In this document: piece by piece, positions 1 through 11,199 of the stretch
Layout: every line of letters begins with the position of its first letter
Numbering within the stretch: position 1 is the stretch's first letter
NCBI GenBank assembly: GCA_942486035.1
Contig: CALNXK010000152.1
Location: 212,501 to 276,500 of the forward strand
Direction of reading: 5' to 3'
Source: Porites lobata
Taxonomy: Eukaryota; Cnidaria; Anthozoa; Scleractinia; Poritidae
Length of the DNA: 64,000 nt
Translations under genes and position numbers: made by a program
The notes under the pieces: generated by a model
Told to the model about the DNA's origin: nothing
The model's input: only the letters and a program-made list of their open reading frames with translations
The model's database searches: none

Positions 1-270
1 GAGATGTACTCTGTTTTGGCTAATACCTCACATCCAGATACAATATGGTCCACTGTCTCTTCATGTTGCGAACACAATCTGCATTTGCTCTCCACTTGCT
101 GGCCACATATTACTTTCTGGTAGTTTCTGGTGTTTATTGCCTGGTCTTGAGCTGCAACAAGTAGTCCCTCTGTTTCTCCTTTCAAATTACTTGACAACCA
201 TTTGTTGGTGGTGACTGTGTCTACATGAGGCTTCTCTGACATTGACATTACATCCGAAAGTGCGCAAGCC
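1..270 (-). mobile_element. Non-LTR retrotransposon fragment, C-terminal zinc-binding region
   Basis: The minus strand reads WLSSNLKGETEGLLVAAQD, then CRLCSQHEETVDHIVSGC. This Cys-rich C-x2-C-x8-H-x4-C block follows the reverse transcriptase in a LINE group that is abundant in cnidarian genomes. Open from about 270 to the window edge; a TAA lies just upstream, so the copy is truncated at its 5' side. Confidence 0.75.
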
Positions 271-529
271 AGAATTTAAGTAGTAACTTTTTATCAGTTT
301 GAATTATTATTTTTAAATAGTTTTTATTTTTTTTATTAACTTTTTGATGCTTTTATAATAGATTATTGTTATTAGTAGTCTTTAGATAGTCATTTTACGA
401 CAATTCTCTTTCGTACACAAGAAGAATGTACATAGGGTACATATTTTAATATTTCATATTCTTGAATCTGTAAATAGTCTATTTTTTTTAAATCTATGAA
501 TAAAGTTTTGTTTTATTTTTTTAAAAAAA

Positions 530-535
<6 letters not shown>

Positions 536-565
<30 letters not shown>

Positions 566-590
566 GTTATTATTATTATTATCATCAGTA
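536..590. repeat. (TTA)n microsatellite
   Basis: About 15 copies of TTA with a few substitutions, in AT-rich DNA beside a T/A-rich stretch at 300-535 that shows nothing else. Confidence 0.9.
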
Positions 591-669
591 GTTTTAATAT
601 TATTATCCTATGCTTCGGAGCCAACATAAATTGACTAAACTGACAAAAACTTCGGTGTAGAATGTTTAC

Positions 670-780
670 CTGAACAGAAACCACACGACCGTCGACAATT
701 CTGCCAGGACCAATAGAAATGAGCAGAACAAAAGCCATTTGGGAGATCTGGGCAGATAACCTGACTATCAAAGCAGCCCG
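670..780 (-). CDS. Exon: ShKT domain 2
   Basis: Six cysteines spaced C-x6-C-x7-C-x10-C-x3-C-x2-C, with LPNGFCSAHFYW and a closing CRRSCGFC. Acceptor GTTTTACAG, donor TCAG|GTAAAC, phase 1 to 1, so the gene should continue past the left edge unless the last exon is hidden in 1-660. Confidence 0.78.
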
Positions 781-934
781 CTGTAAAACAAAGAGAAAAG
801 ATAAATACATAAAATTAAATAACAAATGAACAGTAAAAAATCTGTTTACAGAGTAAAAAGAAATAATAATAATAAAAAACAATTAAAGATATAATGTCAG
901 CTTTTGGCAAGATATTCGCGTCCCTAATACATAC

Positions 935-1051
935 CTCCACAAAAACCACATGTTTTTGCGCAATATTTTTTAGAGAAGTTAAAACTATTCACACAGCTGA
1001 AATTTCCATGAGCGAATGATGAACAGAAGCTAGGGGATAGATCAGAACAAC
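935..1051 (-). CDS. Exon: ShKT domain 1
   Basis: Single-exon six-cysteine ShKT module: C-x7-C-x9-C-x10-C-x3-C-x2-C, closing CAKTCGFC. ShKT is a short disulfide-rich fold first known from sea anemone potassium-channel blockers but common as a C-terminal accessory of secreted metazoan enzymes; nothing here shows toxicity. Acceptor CATACAG, donor GGAG|GTATGT, phase 1 to 1. Confidence 0.82.
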
Positions 1052-1136
1052 CTGTATGAAAGAAAAAGAACCAAATCTATCCTTAATAACAGTAAGGGTT
1101 GATTAAGATTTTCCTCGATGCCCAATTACAATATAA

Positions 1137-1200
1137 TTAGATTTAGCCAGGGCTAAAAGCGAAGCTCTCGTTAATACCTATAGTTTACTGAACAAAATAT
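1137..1200. repeat. Dispersed repeat start (copy also at 63510)
   Basis: The phrase ATTTAGCCAGGGCTAAAAGC followed by GAAGCTCTCGTTAATA recurs at 63510-63545 in the same orientation with few changes. Confidence 0.6.
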
Positions 1201-1258
1201 AAAATAGTGTAACGCCAAGCGGCGAAGGCAACGAAAACAGCCAAAAAAATCGGTAGGT

Positions 1259-1598
1259 CTAGGAGCGCTTACCATTTGTGCGGAAATTTTGGTGAAAAAC
1301 TTCCGTCAAATGGTACTGGTATTTTTTTTTCTGGTACCGAAAACAGGAACGGGATTGACTTCTACCATTCACAAAATACAAATAACTTTTTCGCTTTCTC
1401 TCGACTTGAAGCCTGGTACTGGTAATCCAAACAAATGGTACAGAAAATTTCGGTTGTTTCGGTAACAACGGGAAAAAAAGGGAATACCACGAAAGGTATT
1501 ACTTTTTGTCCGGAAAATTTCCAAAGGAATGAACCGTTCCATTTGAATTCTCCCCGGAATTTCCGGCTTTTCCATACAAATGGAAAGCACCCCAAATT
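1259..1598. mobile_element. Putative MITE with weak terminal inverted repeats
   Basis: Left end GGAGCGCTTACCATTTG, right end (reverse complement) GGGGTGCTTTCCATTTG. The interior is full of paired GGAAATT/AATTTCC and GGTAC blocks. No coding capacity. Similar imperfect ends suggest an old DNA transposon remnant. Confidence 0.4.
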
Positions 1599-2149
1599 AG
1601 CACACTTTTTTTCTAACTAGCCGAAAACAACTTTTTTTCTTTTTTTTGCTTTTTTTTCATATGTCTTTGCCGTTGTTTTGCACAACTACAAAGTGAAACT
1701 TCCAGATACTTCCTAGTTACACGTTTTATAGGACGAATGTCGTATTGTGTTCCTGTTCACTTTTTTTTTCGTTGCCGCTCATTTTCACTCCGGTGGTAGC
1801 TAACATTTTCCCTTTTTGTCACCACCGCTATAAATTTTTATGTTTTTCTTCCAACGAAATTGGTCTCCTTTGGTTTTTATCTCTCGCTCTAGCTCTTTCT
1901 CTGTTATACACGTCAATGAAGACATTGAAATTAAGTCGAAAGAAAGAATCGGCTTTTGTTGTTGTTGTTTTTATGCCTAAAAGACCGGGAAGCTATGCGA
2001 TTTACCGCCGAAACGCGCGGGTGCTTGAAATGCAAAATTGCATCCCGGCTTACATGAACGGGTGGACGTACGTACGGACGTACCCCGTACGGACGATTTC
2101 CTCAGAACCAAAATTTCTTGGATGCATAGAATACCAAATTTTCTTACCC

Positions 2150-2526
2150 ATGGTGCTGCGCATCCTCGGAGACCCAGGGACAGATAGTGGGGGCGAGCGA
2201 AAGTCTAAACGGGGGGGGGGTGAAATATGGCACGAAGAAAAGTAAAGAACGGCGAAAAGAGCCCCTGGGGACGATGTCTTACCAGACCAGTTCCACACGG
2301 TCGCCGCCATTCTGGCTTCTGATTGGGCAGAAAAACACAAAAGTTTTCTGGCACCAATCAGCAGCCAGAACGGCTGTGACCGTTTGGAACTGGTCTGGTA
2401 AGACATTGTCCCCAGGGGCTCTTCTCGCCGTTCTTTACTTTTCTTCGTGCCCTATTTTTCGGCCCGTTTAGACTTTCCCTCGCGCCCACTATCTGCCCCT
2501 GGGTCTGCGAGGATGGGTGCTCCGCT
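2150..2526. repeat. Foldback/MITE-like inverted repeat
   Basis: Two arms of about 170 nt pair across a short centre near 2325. The left arm has CATCCTCGGAGACCCAGGG, CAGATAGTGGG and GCCCCTGGGG; the right arm is its reverse complement with small changes. The open frames read here are products of this palindrome, not genes. Confidence 0.75.
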
Positions 2527-2529
2527 GCG

Positions 2530-4560
2530 CGCGTGAGAGAGAACTCCGCCATTGGGAAGCACTAACTGTAATAATCTTTTGGTGGTTTTTGCAGGCGTAG
2601 CATTTAAGAGAGTGTATCTGTACCATGAAGCATGCCTTCACTGTTTAGACTGAGAGTCCTAAAGCTTTATAAGCATGTATTCGAATATCTTATGACGATA
2701 ACTCCGCCACCCACACCACCCCGCGCCGTACTGTTTTCACTCAGCGGCTGGTCAGCGGTCACGTTTATGAGGTAAACATGGCGATCACTTCCTGATCACC
2801 GTTCTTGTCGATCAGAAAATCAAAATACCAGCGTGATATGGCCTCGAAGATGAAGCAGTTATGTTGTTTGATTCGTACTTCACATTCGAGTCGAAGCTTG
2901 GGTGGCACAGGTTATTTCTTACGGTGGAATCGACGAGGGAAATTCGAACACTAGTTGTAGTGTTTGAATTGTTGGAAGAAACGGTCGCATGGGGATGTAG
3001 GAATGGTAGGTTTAACGAACAATTTCAAATTTTGCCCCTTGAATTGAACTTGAATGCTTTCGTATGTATTTCTGACGGTTTTAGATCTACCTGCTCGATC
3101 TATATCTGCTACGCTTCATGTTGACAAGTTCCTCAAAATGGCGGCAAAACTTGGAGATTGCCGAAAATTAGGTAAGTTCACGGAGTTATAAAGTTTTAGT
3201 AAAGGTCGGGCCGCAAAGTTTTTTTCTGTAGTTACCTTTTCTATGACACCTACTTCCTAGCTATATTAGTTGGATCAGTTAAGAACGCCTCACTTTTTCA
3301 AAAATGTACCTTGAATTTGATCGGTTTTCGCGTTTGTGACTTAAGCGAACCGATAAGGTGTCGTTTAAGTCTTCCTGTTTGCTTGCTTGAAACGTGATGT
3401 TCACGAAAGTCGCCTCGATGGATAAGATAGAGTTAATATACATGGCTGTGGTATTTGTGTTTCGCTGAGTCCCGTAGTTTGTTGTAAATTGTCCTCCAAA
3501 GTTGCCTCAAATTAACGTCTTGAAAAGTGTCACGACAGGTCTTCGCTCGAGTGAAATTTAATTTCTGTAAAACTATGAAAAAATAAAGAGATCCGATCCA
3601 ACGGATTGTGGTTTTAGTATAGGTACATGAATGTCTTACAACACACAAGAAATGAGCTAAATCTGTGTCTCAAGCAAAATCGACCGGACCGCTCTTACAG
3701 AGACACTCTCTTAAATCGTATGATTTATGTCTTTACTTGCCATCCGCAGCAACAAACCAAAGGAAACATTCAATGCCTGAATATAGTCTTGAATAACAAA
3801 AGAATTAACCATTATTTTTGGAGTCGGTTCTATTGATGCAAAGACTCCCCTTAAATATCCACATTCTTAATGAATTATCAGCAGGTCTGGATGAACCTTA
3901 CAATCTATTTTGCATATTAATCACTCAAGGGGCTCTTAGAGATTGATAAATCACTAAATTCAAACGCCACATTCAAAGTAAACTACCCTTTTCACGGCCA
4001 CAGTCTTTCGATGCATAAGGCCATGCATCAAGCAAAATCACGAGATCAAAAGGAGCGAGTAAAAAACGCGCAGCTTTAGCTTAAAAGTCTCAAATTAAAC
4101 ACAACAAAAATAATTTTTGCCAAAAATTTCTTGAAATAGTGCTAGTTTTTTTCTCCAATGTTGCTTAGCGCAACCATGGATATTTTTGTAGGCTGCATAG
4201 TTAGGGAAGCAGAAACTGAAAAGGAAAACGAATTAACCACAAGCAAAGTTGTGCTAATTTAGAATCCCAAACGGAAGGAATGAACTTGTTGGCTATACAT
4301 AGCGTTTTTATCATTTGCATGGACAAACCGGTTGGTCCACAGTTTGGGCGAATGGTACGCAAAAATCTGGACTGGAGAAATTCGTCTCAGAATCGTCGAA
4401 TTTCAATAAGTTTGAAACAGTAATAAGGTTTATCAAGCTCATTCTCTCTTGGGGTTTATTGATGGTGAAAATGCACTTAGATTTCCAGCTAGCTAACAAG
4501 CACCCCGTTAAAATAATTTAAACTAATAGAAATAATCTTAAAAGGAAATATGAGGACCAA
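2530..4560. other. Intron stretch, nothing assigned
   Basis: Part of the intron between the last MAM exon and ShKT 1. AT-rich, with short chance ORFs. No domain, repeat family or RNA gene recognised. Confidence 0.5.
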
Positions 4561-4569
4561 AACAAATAC

Positions 4570-4712
4570 AGCAACAGCACCAGCGACAACAAGGGGGCCG
4601 AGGCCGGGGATGGATGGCCTAAAAATAAATCCAGTTAGCAGTCGGAGCGAGATTAGAACCCGGGAATGCCAGATTACACTAAAAAGCAATAGCCACTCAG
4701 CCATAGAGCTGC
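4570..4712 (-). mobile_element. tRNA-derived SINE
   Basis: On the minus strand a pol III A box (TGGCTGAGTGG) is followed about 40 nt later by a B-box-like GGTTCTAATCTC. This is the usual head of a tRNA-derived SINE. Confidence 0.65.
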
Positions 4713-4814
4713 CTCTCGTGTTGAAGATAATGTTGTGCTTTTGTTCTTCATCTTAGCTTTAAACGAAATATTTACCAAGTATTTTAACATCTAATCAACA
4801 AGAGAACTATTTAC

Positions 4815-4935
4815 TTCCACTGCTTTGGTTTGTCGGCAGAACGGTCGAACTATTACAGCTTCCACTGGTGATTGCCACATCATCGATAGCTATATCTCCT
4901 GTAAATGAAGACCCCGCAATACCTTCGAAGGTTAT
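4815..4935 (-). CDS. Exon: MAM domain 4, last part with linker
   Basis: Encodes ITFEGIAGSSFTGDIAIDDV and the final Cys, then a Ser/Thr/Asn/Gln linker. Same 121-nt length as the MAM 3 copy. Acceptor TTATAG; the donor GGAA|GTAAAT is weaker than the paralogue's. Read through, the frame stops two codons later at a TAG, so this could also be a terminal exon. Phase 1 matches the ShKT exon that follows, which favours splicing. Confidence 0.8.
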
Positions 4936-4994
4936 CTATAATTAAAGTAGATTTAAGTTAGCCCCAGTAGTATGTAGGACGTGTGTCACATGAA

Positions 4995-5130
4995 CCTAGT
5001 GTAGTGGCCTTGGCCTACTGTAGCTAAGTGGTACAGCACCTGGACCAGTAACCAAGGGTCAGAGGGTCGCGGTTGACTTTTAATGCCGGGAAGTACTGGG
5101 ATTTTTTCCTCAAAGCCACCCGTGACAGTG
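4995..5130 (+). mobile_element. tRNA-derived SINE
   Basis: The plus strand has an A-box-like TAGCTAAGTGGTACAGC and, after AGAGGGTCGC, a B-box-like GGTTGACTTTTAATGCC. A degraded relative of the SINE at 4570-4712. Confidence 0.55.
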
Positions 5131-5162
5131 ACTGAAAGATCATAATCTTTCTCATAATTTCA

Positions 5163-5350
5163 ATAGGCCAATTGCACGATGGCGTCGTTTTATCACTACG
5201 ACCAGAACCCTTTACGTTTTTCCTTAATATTTTAATTTAGTAATCCCCGAGAGGTGTCAATAACAAAACCGCTAATTTGCACAAGAAAGCAAAACCCTGA
5301 AGGATTCCGGTCATAGTAGTGAAATGAAGTCATCATGCAATTGGCCTATG
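5163..5350. mobile_element. MITE, about 187 bp
   Basis: Terminal inverted repeats start ATAGGCCAATTGCACGATG at the left and CATAGGCCAATTGCATGATG (reverse complement) at the right. Pairing continues for about 60 nt with mismatches. No ORF. Confidence 0.65.
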
Positions 5351-5535
5351 TTTTGAGCGAATAAAGCAAAAAGGATCTTTAAAAGTATCGTGAGAGGGTT
5401 TGGCAAGATCATTTGATAGATATCCTTTTACGTACTTAGGATTTTCAACCGATCTCTCAAGCTTTTCAGGGATTTCTGAAATTTAATCAATACCAACAGT
5501 CGCGTTTTCTTGAGAATCGAACTCATTAAACTTAC

Positions 5536-5771
5536 ACTGTGTCGCAAGTAAATTGTTTCCCTTGCTCGCATCCAGTGGTTACTCTGGTTCCCAAATACAT
5601 TGAAAACCAGCTCATTCCCGCTGTAAACATTAAGAGTTCCTATGGTACCACCATACATGTGATAATAGAAAACGAGACAAGCTGCTGCGCCATTTCCAGA
5701 AACTGACACTTGAAGTTTTGCGTTGTCACCTTGTTGCCGAGGTAACGACGTCTCTATATACATGTAGTAAC
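5536..5771 (-). CDS. Exon: MAM domain 4, middle part
   Basis: Encodes YYMYIETSLPRQQ, CLVFYYHMYG and GTLNVYSGNE. Acceptor CTCTTGCAG, donor CAGT|GTAAGT, phase 1 to 0. Confidence 0.88.
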
Positions 5772-6537
5772 CTGCAAGAGTATTATGAAGATACTGATAT
5801 TGGTAATGGTGAAAATATGATAATGTAAATTTTCTATTAACCAATTTCCTCTCTTGACACAAAACACCCTTTTGGAAAAAAAAAAAAAAAAACGTACTTA
5901 GTCTCTTTTAAGCTTCTCACATGCACACCAATCAAAGTAAGGTACAACGTCGATAAAATTCTTGTCACTTAATACATCTGTAGGCCTTGACATGCCAGAC
6001 AATCACTCTCTCTCTCTCCTCGGACAAAACAAGAATAGCTAAACGCCTTCTTATTTCGCTGCCCCCATCACCGCGTTTACGCTTTAACAAGCCCCTCCCC
6101 TTTTGTACCACCTCCTCTCCCACAACATATTAAAAAAAGAAAAACAAACAAAAAAAAACTTGTCCTGAAAGAACGAGGTTTTTCAATGACTCGGTTCATA
6201 AACGTCATTTAAATTCTGTAATTGTCAGTGTTATTGCCGTACACATAAATAAGTAAATTGGGCATGAAAATGCTGTCGGTTTCACCACAATTATTTGTAA
6301 TAGTTCTTTAATGCCTGGAATATACTGCATAAAGAGCAAAACAAATTAATACGATTGAAAAATAATTATAGTGATGTTCATAACGACAATGCTTTACATC
6401 TTGGAGTAACTTTCTGCCCAGATTTACCAATACACCAGCATAGTAAGGTCTCATTTACGAGGGTCTTAATGGAGTGGTAGCTTTGACAGTTGACTGATAA
6501 CTTGCAGATATTGTGAAATCAGTGTTAGTATATGTAC
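5772..6537. other. Intron inside MAM 4, nothing assigned
   Basis: AT-rich intron with an A-run near 5878-5892 and a C/T-rich stretch at 6000-6120. No feature recognised. Confidence 0.5.
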
Positions 6538-6732
6538 CGTTTCCAGTTGTGTGATCTGAAGAAGGCCCCGTATTAAAAGATGGAGTACTTCCGTTTCGCA
6601 GTGTCCAGTCAAATACGTCTGAGCGAGACTGACTCCATCCATAACACAATCCATAGTCAAAGTTACACGATGCTTGTGCAGAAGGCGACGTCCAGGGCGA
6701 CCACGTTGTCCATGGAACAGAAGTTGTTGGTG
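6538..6732 (-). CDS. Exon: MAM domain 4, first part with linker
   Basis: Linker TSVPWTTWSPWTSPSAQA, then CNFDYGLCYGWSQS, VFDWTL and FNTGPSSDHTTG. Six codons longer than the MAM 3 copy, all in the linker. Acceptor TACCAACAG, donor AACG|GTACAT, phase 1 to 1. Confidence 0.87.
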
Positions 6733-6884
6733 CTGTTGGTATAGACAAGTTGTATATTCTTTTAACGTTTCCCGACTTTAAATTCAGGCGGTAGCGAATA
6801 TAAAAACAAAATCACAGCAAAATTTCCTAACCCGTTTTTAAAGCACTCACATTAGGACGCTCTGAAAAATTTATTGTCACATAC

Positions 6885-7190
6885 CTAAACATATCACCGA
6901 TGCATCTTCATCGTGGCCGCAGTTATGAGAACCCCATCCATTGTGCCCACAATAGAGTATGGAACTTTCACTTCCCGAACATGCAACATCATCCAGCCAA
7001 ATTTGACCACTTCCAGCGCCGAATCGGGCATACCTTGGAGCACTAACCGCACCAGGAAATCCAAGCTGGCGACAAACGACTCGTGCGTCATTTATATCCC
7101 AGGAGTCATCACAAACAGTTCCCCAGATGTTATTATAATAAACTTCAACTCTTCCTTCCCAGCTTCCGGATCCTCCAACCAGCCGTAAAC
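6885..7190 (-). CDS. Exon: SRCR domain 2
   Basis: Opens LRLVGGSGSWEGRVEVY and contains WGTVCDDSWD, VVCRQLGFPGA, IWLDDVACSG and NGWGSHNCGHDEDASVIC. Six cysteines. Acceptor CTGTTAG, donor TTAG|GTATGT, phase 1 to 1. The duplicate of SRCR 1, about 6.9 kb away. Confidence 0.92.
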
Positions 7191-7256
7191 CTAACAGTGG
7201 TAAGGGGAAAAGTTGAAAACACGTACAAAAAGATTAGATCCGATGACCTTGCTTAA

Positions 7257-8875
7257 GGTGGCTCGATACAGTTTTCCAGGGCCAATACCTCCCAAGTTTG
7301 AGTATAAACTACGTCACCATAAACAAAATTTTGAAAAAATTGCCACTACACTTGTACTAGATAAAGATGAAAATTTGTTGTGATCAGGGTTGCAATGACA
7401 TCGGAGTTGTCGTAGCAACGAAATGACGCTATTACCTATTTTACTTACAGCAGTATATATCGGCACTGGGAACTGTTCTTCCAAAATCATTCACAGAAGC
7501 TTTTTCCTCCGATAGCCGCCTCGATGTTCGTGAAGTTTAAGCGAAATCTGTAAGAGCGTTATCGAGATATTTTGGGATAAAGATTTTGTGGTTAGAAATA
7601 CGGTAAAAAATGGACAATCTCTATGTTCGGCTGTTATCTGTAGAAAACGAAGCGCTTTTGACATGCAATTTCACCTCAAAGTAGTTTCAATCTTTTTAAA
7701 AACGTGTGTGAAAGATCATGGAGATAGCTCCAGCCGATTGCTAGGAAGAAAGATTTGAGTAGTATGTATCCAGGAGCTCTTATTAGCGGTTTTTGAACAT
7801 TTTGGTCTACTTTAACAAACTAGCAAATAGTTTTTAAACTGCTCGATAGATTTTTTTTAAAATTTAAGATTTTTAAGATTAACCTTCCTTTTATATGACC
7901 TTTTAGTTTCAAGATTATTGATATATTGTAAGGCAGTAAAATAAGGGCTACAATTCGCTAATAGTTTGGAAAAATTTTGTGTTTACAAGTTAAGTGTGAG
8001 CCTCTCATTATTCAGGGTATTGTCTCCAAGTTTCATATTTTCGTGCACAACAATAGCTAGCATTTTTGCATATGTCAAATGCATTGTTAGTTACTACTGT
8101 TCACGTGAAAATGAAACTTGGAGACAATGCCTTGAATAATGAGAGGCTTTCTCTTGTAATGACGAAACTTCCGATAAAAAAGTAGCGAATTGTAGCCGTT
8201 ATTTTACTGCCTTAAAATGTATCAATAATCTTGAAACTAAAAGGAAGGTTAATCTCAAGAATCTTAAATTTTTCAAAAAATCTATCGAGCAGTTTAAAAA
8301 TTATTCGCTAATTTGATAGAGAAGACCAAAATGTTTACAAAACCGCGAACAAGAGCGCTTCGATACTTACTAATCAAACCCTTCTTTCTAGCAATCGGTT
8401 GGAGCTATCTAAATGATATTTCACACACGTTTTTAAAAAGATTGAAACTACTATGAACTGAAATTGCATGTCAAAAACGCTTGATTTTTTACAGATAACG
8501 GCCAAACAACAATACTGTCCATTGTTTACTGCGTTTCTAGCCATATAAACTTCATCCCAAAATATCTCAATAATGCTTTAACAGATTTCGCTTAAACTTC
8601 ACGAACATCGAGGCGTCTATTGGAGGAAAAAGCTCCTGTGAACGATTTTGGAAGAACAGTTCCCAGTGCCGAGATATACTGCTGCAAGTAAAATAGGTAA
8701 TAGCGTCATTTCGTTGCTATGACAACTCCGATGCCGTTGCAACCCTAATCATAAGAAATTTTCATCTTTATCTAATACAACTGTGGTGGCAATTTTTCCA
8801 AAACTTTGTGTATGGTGACGTAGTTTATGCTCAAACTTGGGAGGTATTGACCCTGAAAAACTGTATCGAGCCACC
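7257..8875. mobile_element. 1.6 kb near-perfect palindrome flanked by TTAA (piggyBac-like foldback)
   Basis: The left arm starts GGTGGCTCGATACAG and the right arm ends CTGTATCGAGCCACC. The two arms pair along almost their whole length, about 780 nt each with scattered substitutions, around a loop of roughly 50 nt near 8070. TTAA sits directly outside both ends, the target preference of piggyBac elements, although TTAA is itself palindromic. No transposase frame is present. It lies in the intron between SRCR 2 and MAM 3. Confidence 0.75.
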
Positions 8876-9054
8876 TTAAGAGTTGGTGCATTTTTCAAGG
8901 GGAGTAGAGGAGAGCGGTGTTGATAGTAATCAGGCGCGTACGTTTAATTAAAACTCTGTAACATGACTTAATTTCAGACGTAGATTTTAATTAACTCGAA
9001 TAACGTTTCTACATATATTACCCACGAAAAAAAATCTTCGGGAATGCCAAAGAC

Positions 9055-9130
9055 AAATCCAGCCGGAGTTCAGGGCGAGATTTGAACTCACGGCCTTTTA
9101 CCTGGATCCGGAGTAAAAAAATATTGGCTA
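9055..9130 (-). mobile_element. SINE fragment
   Basis: The minus strand has GGCCGTGAGTTCAAATCTCG, a good B-box context, preceded by TAGTTAGCC, an A-box remnant. Confidence 0.5.
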
Positions 9131-9164
9131 ACTACTTGGCAGCATGGCCTAGCGGCAGCACTGA

Positions 9165-9262
9165 AACATGGAATCCGAAATCCGGAAACGGAAAAGGAAT
9201 CACGGAAACGGGAACAGAAACGGCAACGGAAACAGAAACAGAAACGGAAACGGAATACGGAA
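9165..9262. repeat. GGAAAC-type hexamer repeat
   Basis: Irregular repeats of GGAAAC, GGAACG and CAGAAAC for about 95 nt. The small ORF over it is a by-product of the repeat. Confidence 0.85.
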
Positions 9263-9410
9263 TCAAATATCTATGATAGAAAATTCACATTGCCGAAATA
9301 ATGATTTTTAATATTAATCTTATGTTATTCCACTCAATAAAACAATCTCTAATTATTTCGTCAATCGTCTGCTTCCAGGTTTATTCGCTAAAGCGAACGT
9401 TACGCATCTT

Positions 9411-10030
9411 TACTTAGCCACTGGGTAAAAATTAAATTAGCAATTCATGAATGAGGTAGAGTAAGACATGAAGAATTATGCAGATCGAGGAGGGTGTTGT
9501 AACCGAGGCCGAGGCTGAGGTGCATGGATAACACCCTCCGAGATCTGCGTAATTTTTTATATCCTACGAAAGCCGAACTCATTAATTGGTTTATTATTCA
9601 TTCAAAATAATTCCTAGTTTAAAAACAAGCTAAAACATGCTTACCTTCGTCGATATTAAGTTCACCTCGATAGTGCTTGTTAAGAAGAGAAAGGGCTGTT
9701 CAGGTCTGCAAATATACTCCAAATACCGTTTTGTTGTTCGTCGAGTTGTCTTTTTGCTATCTTTCTAAACAACAGTTCGTCGTGAAACGAATAAAATGTT
9801 TCGCCTCCCGTTCGGCCATTTTTCTTTTTACAACCAAAACAACTCAACCTCGTCCCCAGGTCTTCTCGGTTAACGGTGCATTAACCTGCAAATGTGCTAC
9901 ACTTTTGACGTCATCGGTTGATTAATTGCAAAATTCTTCCAAATTTGGTTCACAGTAGCTGGTTATGGTGAATTATGCGTGTGCTTTTAGCCAATAAGAA
10001 ACGGATAAACATTTTGAATGAATAAAAGTA
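9411..10030 (-). repeat. Dispersed repeat with internal hairpin (inverted copy at 43940-44480)
   Basis: Shares long blocks with 43940-44480 in opposite orientation: CCCAGGTCTTCTCGGTTAACG, TGACGTCAT, TTCTTCCAAATTTGGT, GGTTATGGTGA, and a hairpin whose arms read GGAGGGTGTT and AACACCCTCC. Both copies lie in introns of the mosaic gene. No coding capacity, so it is probably non-autonomous. Confidence 0.7.
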
Positions 10031-10865
10031 CGTTTTAATTACTTTTATGACAGCAAACATGTATTAGATATGGTTGCATTTAAGTCGCCGAAACGCGAAT
10101 CTAAAGGTCTGTTGATCATTGTACGGGAGAGAACAAAGCATGTTTCCGGAATTAATTTACTCGGCACAACTTTAAAAAAATAGCTCTTGTTCAAACTTTA
10201 AAAAACACAATTACGCCGCATAGTTACAAGTTAAAGTCACTATCTACACTGCCAATTATTAACGTGATATTTGTAGACCTTTGTAAATATTTTTTTTACA
10301 CTTCACTTTGAAGCAGGTGAAACATAATTCACGTACGATGTGCCGTTCGCGATAGCCAAGAATAGGTCACTGATGTCGTGAACCAGCAGCCACACTAAAA
10401 TATGAACCTTTAGACAACTGCATCACTGTATCCATGGTTTGAATCATGATGATATTTAAATGTTATGCTTCTTAACACCTTTAGCCGTAATAAAAGACGA
10501 AAAAATTGTGAAGAACCAAAAAGGCGATCATAACATGCCCTTGTTTGACCTTTAGCGCGGCAATGTCATGTTTAGATGCCAAAATCGCATTGTTAGCTAG
10601 CATAGTATCTCTTAGTACCTAACCTTATTGGCCCCTGCAACACACATCCGAACAGACAAAGCCCTAAAGCCACAAAGATACACATGCTAAGGCCATTGAC
10701 ATATGAGGTATTTGTTTTTTTCAAAATAGCTCAACAGTGAATAATCCAAATAGAAGCCAGCTTCAAAACAATAACAACAACAATAACAAAAACAAAAACA
10801 ACTTGCAAATGGCAATCTGTAGCTATTTACAAGCGTGGTCCATTTAAATTTTCGATGACCGAAAA
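10030..10865. other. Intron stretch, nothing assigned
   Basis: AT-rich, with an (AAC)n-like patch near 10765-10800. No feature recognised. Confidence 0.5.
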
Positions 10866-10867
10866 AC

Positions 10868-10958
10868 AAGTCAAGCTATAGTGGTCTGAACGGGACTGAA
10901 GCCCAGGACTGCCGGATGACAAGAAGTATTAACCACCCTGCTATGCTGCCTCCCATAA
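10868..10958 (-). mobile_element. tRNA-derived SINE fragment
   Basis: The minus strand has an A-box-like TAGCAGGGTGGTTA and a B-box-like GGGCTTCAGTCCCG about 40 nt later. Confidence 0.5.
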
Positions 10959-11078
10959 AAAAAAGGCTTTTCTTGTTTGTCCATCTTAAATTTATGGGGG
11001 ATGACACGCAGCTGCGGTGATACACATAAGGAATGTAACCAAATACTCTTAAGCATAATCAACTACTGGACTATGTAC

Positions 11079-11199
11079 CTCCAGCGCCAGGATTTGTCGG
11101 CAACACAGAGGAATCATTACAGCTTCCATTGGTGATTGCTACATCGTCGATAGCTATATCTCCTGTAAATGAAGACCCCGCAATACCTTCGAAGGTTAT
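11079..11199 (-). CDS. Exon: MAM domain 3, last part with linker
   Basis: Encodes ITFEGIAGSSFTGDIAIDDV and the final Cys, then a Thr/Asn/Pro/Gly linker. Acceptor TTTATAG, donor GGAG|GTACAT, phase 0 to 1. The MAM part is almost identical in DNA to the MAM 4 copy. Confidence 0.87.

Noticed and set aside
498..503. AATAAA on the plus strand near the left edge.
   Set aside because: In AT-rich DNA with no plus-strand gene ending here.
2050..2552. Overlapping ORFs on both strands of 64-166 codons.
   Set aside because: They are translations of the two arms of a palindromic repeat and resemble each other for that reason.
3138..3171. A plus-strand ATG in AAAATGGCGGC followed by 11 codons and a strong donor TTAG|GTAAGT.
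   Set aside because: Looks like a first coding exon but nothing downstream continues it, and ATGGCGGC phrases are common in local repeats.
9082..9276. ORF rich in Thr-Glu repeats.
   Set aside because: Translation of a GGAAAC hexamer repeat next to a SINE.
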